Assembly: GCA_903870305.1 (NCBI GenBank)
Contig: CAIQCM010000054.1
Coordinates: 1 to 7,134, forward strand
Origin: an uncultured bacterium
Lineage (GTDB): Bacteria > Patescibacteriota > Patescibacteriia > CAIQCM01
Length of the DNA stretch: 7,134 nucleotides
Direction of reading: 5' to 3'
Part shown: piece by piece, positions 1 through 4,980 of the stretch
Numbering within the stretch: the stretch's first letter is position 1
Layout: each line of letters starts with the position of its first letter
Position numbers and translations under genes: made by a program
Notes under the pieces: model-generated
Told to the model about the DNA's origin: nothing
What the model saw: only the letters and a program-made list of their open reading frames with translations
Database searches by the model: none

Positions 1-75
1 AACCGCTCCGGCGTCAATGATGCCGTCGGAACGCAAAACATCCAAAAGCTGTTGTTCGGCAATGGTGACAGGCAT
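1..75 (-). CDS. pilB: Probable PilB/GspE-type pilus extension ATPase, N-terminal fragment (runs off window)
   Basis: Only the first 25 codons are present, reading MPVTIAEQQLLDVLRSDGII and then DAGAV. The ATG is separated by three bases (TCC) from the TAA of the gene before it, as expected for the next gene of the operon. The short helix-rich 'QQLLDVLRSDGIID' segment resembles the start of the N-terminal domain of PilB/GspE ATPases, which commonly begins with a 'L…L…G.I' helical hairpin. PilB hexamers hydrolyse ATP in the cytoplasm to drive pilus polymerisation. The Walker motifs lie outside the window, so the identification rests on this weak match plus position directly after pilM-N-O-P. It could instead be another pilus gene. 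No Shine-Dalgarno sequence precedes the start. Confidence 0.55.
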   Translation of the reverse strand, partial: MPVTIAEQQLLDVLRSDGIIDAGAV

Positions 76-78
76 GGA

Positions 79-402
79 TTATTGGATCTTTGCGGGCGAA
101 TTCACGACCGGCACATTCGCGTTCGCATTCGCATTTTCCGCCGCAGGCGGAGCAAAGTCGGAAAACGGATCGACACGGCCGACCGAACCGGCCTTGATCG
201 GCAAATTGACGATCTTTTGAAGCGATTTAAATCCATTGCTCGTGACCACCCCGGTATCGATTTTGGCGGCGGGAATGGGCGCCACAACGGTCGATGCGGG
301 CGCGGTCGGAGCAAGATACATCCAAATGAAATATGCGATCGTGACAACGCAAGCGACGCCTAAGATCGTGAGCGATATATTGGTGCTTTTTTTGGAGGCC
401 AT
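79..402 (-). CDS. PilP-like small bitopic pilus assembly protein
   Basis: 107 residues. A basic N-terminus (KK) is followed by one membrane segment at about 9-31, then a Pro/Ala-rich linker and a short extracytoplasmic tail. Residues 75-80 read GRVDPF, similar to the R-x-DPF segment of PilP and GspC, where it lies near the part that contacts inner-membrane partners and the secretin. There is no lipobox cysteine, unlike classical proteobacterial PilP, and no room for its beta-sandwich domain, so this is at most a reduced PilP-like protein. Residues 90-96 are an Asn-Ala repeat. The ATG is one base after the pilO stop, which implies translational coupling. Role (inference): a bitopic accessory of the PilM-N-O alignment complex. 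The function is not certain; the operon position is the stronger evidence. Confidence 0.6.
   Translation of the reverse strand: MASKKSTNISLTILGVACVVTIAYFIWMYLAPTAPASTVVAPIPAAKIDTGVVTSNGFKSLQKIVNLPIKAGSVGRVDPFSDFAPPAAENANANANVPVVNSPAKIQ
115..132. repeat. Short hexamer tandem repeat inside the PilP-like gene
   Basis: Three consecutive hexamers of the form RTTCGC lie here and encode, on the minus strand, the Asn-Ala run at residues 90-96 of the PilP-like protein. Being in-frame hexamers, copy changes would lengthen or shorten the disordered tail by two residues without a frameshift. With only about three copies, this may be simple compositional bias. Confidence 0.4.
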
Positions 403-403
403 T

Positions 404-1006
404 TTATGTACCGTTCAAATAATATGACTGCAGTTGAATGCCGGCGGAACCGGTTCCCGGCGAGAAGGTCAGGGTCTTCAGATCGAAAAGCCGCAAGCTG
501 TTCTCGGCGGCCAGCAAAAATATCTTAAGACGGTCGTAGGTGACAAGGTCAAGAGCCACTGATATCTCCGCATTTCCGACCGATGCCGCGGTCCCGTCGG
601 TTGGCGGCGGTTCGGAAATATCGAAAGATGAGAGTTTAAGCCCCGATGCATTCGCGAGCGATTTTAAAATGATCGAAAGCCCCGGCGCGTCCGGCGTTTC
701 CGGCAAAGCGTAGGCAAGCATGTCGCGTTCGTCGGTCGAGAGCGATGAAGCGGCGTCAGCCAATTTTTTTTGCGCGGCCAAGGCGTTCTGGGCCGTGGTG
801 AGCGCGGCTTGAGCGTCCCCCACCGAGGCCTTGCCGCCCGGCTGGATCATCCTCACAAGCGGAACGATGGCAAAAAAGAAGGTAGCGGCGCCAACGGCCA
901 AAATAACGACGATCGAGTAGATCAAGGGATGCGAACCGATGCGCAAAACCATGACCTTTGAAGTTCTTTCTCGCGATGTTAACGATGACGATCTTACGGA
1001 TGGCAT
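404..1006 (-). CDS. pilO: Type IV pilus inner-membrane protein PilO
   Basis: 200 residues, close to the usual PilO length. A basic cytoplasmic N-terminus (to about 28) precedes one transmembrane helix at about 29-50. An Ala/Gln-rich helical, probably coiled-coil stretch follows at about 62-88, and then a C-terminal alpha/beta domain (about 97-200) containing 'APGLSIILKSLANASGLKL', as in the PilO/GspM ferredoxin-like fold. PilO pairs with PilN in the membrane and links PilM to the rest of the pilus machine. The start is the ATG seven bases after the pilN TAG. A second in-frame ATG at codon 19 (position 952), preceded by a weak AAAGG, is an alternative that would still keep the membrane helix. 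Neither start has a convincing Shine-Dalgarno. Identification combines architecture and gene order; sequence similarity in this family is low. Confidence 0.82.
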   Translation of the reverse strand: MPSVRSSSLTSRERTSKVMVLRIGSHPLIYSIVVILAVGAATFFFAIVPLVRMIQPGGKASVGDAQAALTTAQNALAAQKKLADAASSLSTDERDMLAYALPETPDAPGLSIILKSLANASGLKLSSFDISEPPPTDGTAASVGNAEISVALDLVTYDRLKIFLLAAENSLRLFDLKTLTFSPGTGSAGIQLQSYYLNGT

Positions 1007-1013
1007 AATTTTG

Positions 1014-1691
1014 CTAATTGCCTGAATTCGGCACCTGGCTCAAAAAGAGCGCGGGATCCATTTTTAGCGTCATGGAAAAATCAACCTTGAGCAATATGTT
1101 GTTCGCATCATACGACGGGCTGATGCTCGAGGTGGTTAATCCTTTTACTTCCGGGCGAGCGCTCAATTCTCCGATCTGAGCGGCATACGCCTCGAATGAT
1201 CCGGCCGTGACCGTCAAGTTGACCGTGCCGTCCGTGCCGGCCGAAATGGAAGAATAGGAAACATTGGGAAGCGTATTGTTTTCCAAAAAAGTAAAGATCT
1301 TCAGTCCGGTCTTGTGCTCGGCTAAAAGCGTGGAAAGCGCTTTAAGCCGAATCTGCGCGTTTTTGGCTTCAATGACCGAGGGAGCGATCTCGTCCGATTG
1401 TTTCTTGACATCATCTGCTTGGGCATTGATTTGAGCGACGTTTTTGATACCGGTAGCGACCGTATAACCCAAGAAGCCCACGACCGCTCCGAGAATAAGA
1501 ACAAAAACGCCAACAACGATCAAAAAGCTGCGAAAGCCCTTTCGGGGGTCGTTGCGTTCCATTTCTTCGGCCGGGATAAGCGAAACGCGCAAACCAACCG
1601 CATCGGCGGGTCTTGAAACGGGCTCCGGCGGCGCGGCAGGGGCAGGCGTCGGCGGAAGCGGCACCGCTTGATTGTTAATATCTTCAGGCAT
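1014..1691 (-). CDS. pilN: Type IV pilus inner-membrane protein PilN
   Basis: 225 residues. The first 30 are Pro/Ala-rich and probably disordered. Residues 36-40 (VSLIP, followed by AEE) match the conserved NLLP-type motif by which PilN's cytoplasmic tail docks on PilM. A transmembrane helix spans about 56-79, a helical coiled-coil stretch about 83-120, and a ferredoxin-like periplasmic-type domain occupies the C-terminal half ('LKIFTFLENNTLPNVSYSSI' region, then an Ala-rich helix). PilN forms heterodimers with PilO. In well-studied PilN proteins the NLLP motif lies within the first ten residues or so, so the proline-rich leader is notable. The ATG lies 14 bases after the pilM stop. A TATAAT 8 bases upstream of the ATG suggests the gene also has its own promoter and leaderless mRNA. 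Confidence 0.85.
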   Translation of the reverse strand: MPEDINNQAVPLPPTPAPAAPPEPVSRPADAVGLRVSLIPAEEMERNDPRKGFRSFLIVVGVFVLILGAVVGFLGYTVATGIKNVAQINAQADDVKKQSDEIAPSVIEAKNAQIRLKALSTLLAEHKTGLKIFTFLENNTLPNVSYSSISAGTDGTVNLTVTAGSFEAYAAQIGELSARPEVKGLTTSSISPSYDANNILLKVDFSMTLKMDPALFLSQVPNSGN

Positions 1692-1699
1692 TGTATTTT

Positions 1700-1708
1700 A
1701 TTATATCA
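1700..1708 (-). promoter_or_regulatory. Extended -10 promoter of pilN, fused to the pilM stop codon
   Basis: The minus strand reads TGATATAAT, an extended -10 element (TG-n-TATAAT) with a perfect hexamer at 1700-1705. Its first three bases (1708-1706) are the TGA stop of pilM. Eight bases (AAAATACA) separate the hexamer from the pilN ATG, so a start about 7 bases past the -10 would give a 5' UTR of roughly 0-2 bases. No good -35 is seen at 16-18 bases, consistent with an extended -10 type. Predicted from sequence only. Confidence 0.6.
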
Positions 1709-2806
1709 CGATCCGAACTCACGCATAGCCAAACCAATGGCAACCGAGAAACGCGGACCGATCTCGTCCAAGAGCGGCCGCACTTCTTCGGGATACAGGA
1801 TCCGCGCCCACGGATCGCCGCGGAACACGCGCAAGTTGAGCTTTTGAGCGAGATAAACATCAAGGTTGGGCAAGAGCGATCCGCCGCCGGTCAGAATGAT
1901 CTTTTCAACGGTCTTGGGCGGCGCGGCGGTCTTGTCGGCCGAGATCTGCGTATCCAATCCGGAAAAAAGCTTAAGAGAAAAATTGACCTCGGCGACGATC
2001 TGGTTCACGAGCGGCTCGAAGACGGGCGGGATGCCCCCGGCCTCCATGACACCCATTGATCTAAAATCGTTCTTCATCGCTTCGGCTTCATAATCGGAAA
2101 CGCCGAGCGCGGCGGCGGCGGCTTTGGTCAATTTCAATCCGCCCACGTCGATCGAACGCGACAAGTACGGAATGCCGCCCACCACGACCATGACCGAAGT
2201 GCGCAAGGCGCCGATGTCGATCACCATGAGTGTCGATTTGTCTTTGCCGACAAGCGACCTGATGAGCGCAAAGGCCTCGGTCTCGAGCGAAGCCAGTTCC
2301 AAGCCCGAAGCGCGGAAGACGGCCAAGTATTTGGAAACAAGATTCTTGGGCGCGGCCGTGAGCAGTACTTGGATGTTCTTGAGCGCGTCAGGACCCTTGG
2401 TTTTCAATAGCTCCGGCGGCGTGATCACCTTGGAGTCCAGGATCAATTCTTCGAGCGGAACCGAGATGATCTTCCTGGCCTGAACCTCGATCGCGCTCTT
2501 TTGTTCCTTGTCGGCCATTTTCGGCACGGAGAGCACCGAGGAAAAGACCGAGGAGATGGGCAATCCGGTGACGGCCTTGACCGCCGTCGCTTTTGATCGG
2601 CGGATCATCGCTTTGATGATGGCGCTGGTGCCGGCGACGTCATCGATCAAGTTGGCGTTCAACTCGGCGGGCGGGCGTTCGGTGTAGGCGTAGGTATGAA
2701 GTTTGGCCCGACCGCCTTGTTCGCGGAACTCAACCAACTTGATGCCGGCGGCGCCGATATCAATTCCCAGGTACGAACTCTTTTTACCGATCCCGAAGAG
2801 AGCCAT
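1706..2806 (-). CDS. pilM: Type IV pilus assembly ATPase-fold protein PilM
   Basis: 366 residues from the chosen ATG, typical PilM length. It has the actin/FtsA-like nucleotide-binding fold: the first phosphate loop is YLGIDIGAAGIKLVEF (about 12-27), the second is MVIDIG (194-199), and the adenosine-side motif is IILTGGG (303-309) followed by SLLPNL. The N-terminus MALFGIGKKS is the usual PilM opening. PilM sits on the cytoplasmic face, binds the N-terminal tail of PilN and connects the PilNO(P) complex to the motor ATPases. It opens the pilus operon here. The in-frame TTG two codons earlier would also be possible, but the ATG lies exactly 8 bases from a perfect TATAAT, matching pilN and the small ORF. 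No Shine-Dalgarno is present. It ends in TGA. Confidence 0.93.
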   Translation of the reverse strand: MALFGIGKKSSYLGIDIGAAGIKLVEFREQGGRAKLHTYAYTERPPAELNANLIDDVAGTSAIIKAMIRRSKATAVKAVTGLPISSVFSSVLSVPKMADKEQKSAIEVQARKIISVPLEELILDSKVITPPELLKTKGPDALKNIQVLLTAAPKNLVSKYLAVFRASGLELASLETEAFALIRSLVGKDKSTLMVIDIGALRTSVMVVVGGIPYLSRSIDVGGLKLTKAAAAALGVSDYEAEAMKNDFRSMGVMEAGGIPPVFEPLVNQIVAEVNFSLKLFSGLDTQISADKTAAPPKTVEKIILTGGGSLLPNLDVYLAQKLNLRVFRGDPWARILYPEEVRPLLDEIGPRFSVAIGLAMREFGS

Positions 2807-2814
2807 GATCAAAG

Positions 2815-2823
2815 ATTATATCA
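2815..2823 (-). promoter_or_regulatory. Extended -10 promoter of the pilM operon
   Basis: The minus strand carries TGATATAAT, the same nine bases found before pilN, with the hexamer at 2815-2820. Eight bases (CTTTGATC) lie between hexamer and pilM ATG, predicting a leaderless transcript. The -35 region at 17 bases is poor (TTTTAA), so the TG extension probably compensates. An 11-base palindrome, AAGGCGGCCTT at 2829-2839, sits between the -10 and -35 positions and overlaps the stop codon of the preceding gene. It could be an operator or chance. The promoter fits wholly into the 31-base gap after the secreted-protein gene. Confidence 0.65.
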
Positions 2824-2837
2824 TGCGCAAGGCGGCC

Positions 2838-4394
2838 TTAAAAGCTTACCGATGGCAGCGAGGCGACAAAGTCGTTCATTCCCGGCGGCGTGTTCACGAT
2901 AATGCGTCCGTCGTTCACGATCTGTTCGGACGGCTGATTCGAACCGCCCGGAAACACGCGTTGGAAATTAAATTGCTTGGCTACTACCACGCCGTTCACG
3001 ACCAAGGGCTGCTCGGGCGGCTGTAACACACTATTGATCAACATCGCCTGACTCGTCGGGTTGCCGGTCGAACCGGTCGAGATCATGCCCTCGGCGTAAA
3101 TGTTCGCGGAAATATTGGTTACACTTGGATCGATCGTGATATTCCCCATTGTTCCCGAACCATCGTCAAGCACGAGAATGCCAAACGAGGCCAACTGCTT
3201 AAGATTGGTGATCGGGCTGACGGCATAAGAAATATTATTCTTGATATTGAGATTGCCGCGAACAATGAGCAGGCCCGAGCCGTTGCCGCCGCCGGCGTTT
3301 TGCAAAGCAATGGCGCCTCCCGCGCCGATCGTCCAGGCGGTGGTCGCCGATCCGGTCGTATCATAAACCTTGCCGCCCAAGGTCGTGGGCATGGCGTTAA
3401 GCGCGGCTTGATTTGTGATCTGCTGCCATGGACCGTATTTGCCGGCGGTGAGCTGAGGAACGCTCAAAGGCGTGAGCGCGGAAGAATACCCGCGCAATTT
3501 AATGCGGCCTAAAATGTTGGAATAGTTGCTGCCTTTTTTGGGCAAATTGATATTGACCGACAATGTTCCGGAAGCACATTTGGTCGGATCGTTGGTAAAA
3601 CGCGTGACGCCGGCGGAACCCAGCCCCGAGTCGATACAGTAGGTGGCGTTCACTTGTTTAAAGGTCGATGTGAATGGCGAGGGGGTGGAGATTGAACCCT
3701 TTGAATACAGGTCGCCGTAAAGCACCTGAACCCAGGGTACGCCGCTGTAAGTACCGGGCGGCAGGGCGGGCGGTGCCGTATAAATGGGGTCGAAACGGAT
3801 CCAACCGACGCCGCTTGCATACTTGGCTGCCGTGCAAGCGCTGCCGTCGGAGGTCGCGCAATTCCAAGCGTATCCCGCAAACTGACCGTCCGTGGCGCTG
3901 CCGTTCGTGGTGGTCGAAACCTTGTATGGCGAAGTTCCGCAAACATTGCGCGCCGTATGACCGGTATAACTTTGACAGTTAAGCGAGACCCAGCCGTCAT
4001 TGCCGCTTGAATACGACAGAACGCGCGCCCAGCCGTAGAGCTGCGGCGTTGACAGGTCCGACGGATCAAGCACGGCCCAGCTGGCGCCGCCGCCGGGCGC
4101 CGTGCCGGAACAGGTCGCCCCAAAACAAACCCAGCCGAGGTTCGACGACCATGCGTAACCCGTCACGTCGCGGTTGGGGAAATCGCTCACCGTTACCCCG
4201 TAGCACTTGGCGGGCGTAACATCGCAGCCGGTCACTTCGTTCCTATTGGTCGAGTTCATCGCGATCCAGCCGGCAAAAGGCGTCCAAGACCAACCCTTAA
4301 AAACATCGTTGGTTCCGGCGTTCGTTCCGTAAGGCGCCGCCATCATAGAAACGACGAGCGCCACCTTGAATATTCTTTGTAAAAAATTCTTCAT
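2838..4394 (-). CDS. Exported GW-repeat, cysteine-paired surface protein (pilus-operon neighbour)
   Basis: 518 residues. An n-region with Lys/Arg (1-10), a hydrophobic core (11-20) and a TNA cleavage site around residue 26 make a Sec signal peptide; there is no lipobox. Four repeats of the form G-[YW]-[AS]-x…G-W-[IV] occur at about 34-46, 79-91, 121-140 and 174-201. Ten cysteines fall in five close pairs (57/64, 90/95, 140/152, 179/187, 253/273), suggesting disulfide loops formed outside the cytoplasm. The C-terminal half (about 370-500) is rich in Gly, Asn and short beta strands (GLLIVRGNLNI, GILVLDDG, NIYAEGMISTG) and looks like a beta-helix or beta-solenoid; it ends in a Pro-rich segment without a sorting signal or membrane anchor. 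The repeat type is one I associate with Parcubacterial surface proteins; I do not know an assigned function. Standing just upstream of pilM, it may be a pilus-associated or adhesive surface protein (inference). It starts at an ATG with neither Shine-Dalgarno nor clear -10. Confidence 0.75.
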   Translation of the reverse strand: MKNFLQRIFKVALVVSMMAAPYGTNAGTNDVFKGWSWTPFAGWIAMNSTNRNEVTGCDVTPAKCYGVTVSDFPNRDVTGYAWSSNLGWVCFGATCSGTAPGGGASWAVLDPSDLSTPQLYGWARVLSYSSGNDGWVSLNCQSYTGHTARNVCGTSPYKVSTTTNGSATDGQFAGYAWNCATSDGSACTAAKYASGVGWIRFDPIYTAPPALPPGTYSGVPWVQVLYGDLYSKGSISTPSPFTSTFKQVNATYCIDSGLGSAGVTRFTNDPTKCASGTLSVNINLPKKGSNYSNILGRIKLRGYSSALTPLSVPQLTAGKYGPWQQITNQAALNAMPTTLGGKVYDTTGSATTAWTIGAGGAIALQNAGGGNGSGLLIVRGNLNIKNNISYAVSPITNLKQLASFGILVLDDGSGTMGNITIDPSVTNISANIYAEGMISTGSTGNPTSQAMLINSVLQPPEQPLVVNGVVVAKQFNFQRVFPGGSNQPSEQIVNDGRIIVNTPPGMNDFVASLPSVSF

Positions 4395-4396
4395 AT

Positions 4397-4480
4397 GCGA
4401 TTGCTAACTAACTACTAATTTATTTACTTATTTACGAATAACCTATTGGTAAATTCGTAACGAGTTGGCGATTGGTTAGC
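4397..4480. repeat. AT-rich intergenic element with hairpin between rnhA and the surface-protein gene
   Basis: The 81-base gap is much more AT-rich than the flanking genes. A perfect 8-base inverted repeat, TTACGAAT at 4432-4439 and ATTCGTAA at 4453-4460, encloses a 13-base loop that can add a 3-base ACC/GGT stem. Around it, GCGATTG occurs directly repeated at 4397-4403 and 4468-4474, and GCTAAC (4403-4408) is inverted as GTTAGC (4475-4480), the latter covering the rnhA stop codon. On the transcribed strand no U-tract follows, so it is not a standard intrinsic terminator. It may act as an mRNA 3' end or processing hairpin, or be a remnant of a dispersed intergenic repeat. Confidence 0.55.
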
Positions 4481-4886
4481 CCTGCAAATGGCGATCGATG
4501 GCCGCATTCACCTCGGCATCCGCGGCCGAATTGAATTCGCGTCTTATGTGATGGAACGTGATCTTGCTAAATCCAACACTCAAATTATACACAGCCAAAT
4601 ACAACGGCTGCAGATCCTTGTCCCGCACTTTGTACTCCCGGCGCATCTGTTTAACCACAAGCTCGGAGTCCAATTTACATTCTACCTCTTTTGCGCCAAG
4701 TTCGGAAGCGCGTTCAAGCGCGGCGATCAATGCGCGGTATTCCGCTTGATTATTGGTGGTTTCGCCGATGTAACGCCCAAAAGAGTCCACAACCGACTCA
4801 TTGTCCATGATAACGACGCCAAGGCCCGCCGGACCGGGGTTCCCCCGCGCCCCGCCGTCGGTGTAAGTTGTGAGTTTTGTAAACAT
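4476..4886 (-). CDS. rnhA: Ribonuclease HI
   Basis: 136 residues, within the normal range for short bacterial RNase HI. It cleaves the RNA strand of RNA:DNA hybrids (primers, R-loops) using two metal ions. All four carboxylates are visible: D10 in YTDGGARGNPGP, E49 in NNQAEYRAL, D73 in CKLDSELVV and D123 in NSAADAEVN. The segment REYKVRDKDLQPLY (about 83-96) corresponds to the region after the third acid that varies between 'RVT_3'/Rv2228c-like and E. coli types; the sequence resembles the former, without an extended basic handle. It is separated from recJ by an inverted heptamer array whose last unit overlaps the ATG by one base, so the start codon lies at the foot of a potential hairpin. 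No Shine-Dalgarno is present. It ends in TAA. Confidence 0.93.
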   Translation of the reverse strand: MFTKLTTYTDGGARGNPGPAGLGVVIMDNESVVDSFGRYIGETTNNQAEYRALIAALERASELGAKEVECKLDSELVVKQMRREYKVRDKDLQPLYLAVYNLSVGFSKITFHHIRREFNSAADAEVNAAIDRHLQG

Positions 4887-4980
4887 ATAAACGATGAACT
4901 ATGAACGATAAACGATGAACGACTCTTTCGTAATAAATGCGGAGCTTTAATTGTTCATCGTTCATTGTTCATAGTTTATT
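4886..4980. repeat. Two inverted arrays of a GTTYATH heptamer between recJ and rnhA
   Basis: The left array (4886-4920) is five contiguous 7-base units that read on the minus strand as GTTCATC, GTTTATC, GTTCATA, GTTCATC, GTTTATA. The right array (4953-4980) is four units on the plus strand: GTTCATC, GTTCATT, GTTCATA, GTTTATT. The arrays are inverted relative to each other around a 32-base centre, so 28 bases on each side can pair with 24 Watson-Crick pairs. The recJ TGA (4971-4969) lies inside the right array and the rnhA ATG touches the end of the left one. No U-tract follows on either side. It could act as an RNA-processing or translational control hairpin or be a dispersed intergenic palindrome; I cannot tell which. 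Confidence 0.8.

Noticed and set aside
1706..2812. A TTG start two codons upstream for pilM
   Set aside because: The ATG at 2806 gives the standard PilM N-terminus and has the same 8-base distance to TATAAT as the other two leaderless candidates.
3650..4123. A 157-codon minus-strand ORF in another frame of the secreted-protein gene
   Set aside because: Arg/Pro/Ala-rich shadow translation of GC-rich DNA. The 518-codon frame has a signal peptide, repeats and paired cysteines and is clearly the coding one.
4395..4475. Intrinsic terminator after rnhA
   Set aside because: The hairpin is AT-rich and on the transcribed strand is followed by an A-rich, not U-rich, stretch.
4488..4904. A 138-codon plus-strand ORF opposite rnhA
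   Set aside because: It is the reverse complement of an RNase HI with all catalytic residues; the antisense frame shows no family features.
4886..4980. CRISPR array or transposon-end interpretation of the heptamer repeats
   Set aside because: Units are 7 bases and contiguous with no spacers, and no transposase, target duplication or terminal repeat structure is visible.
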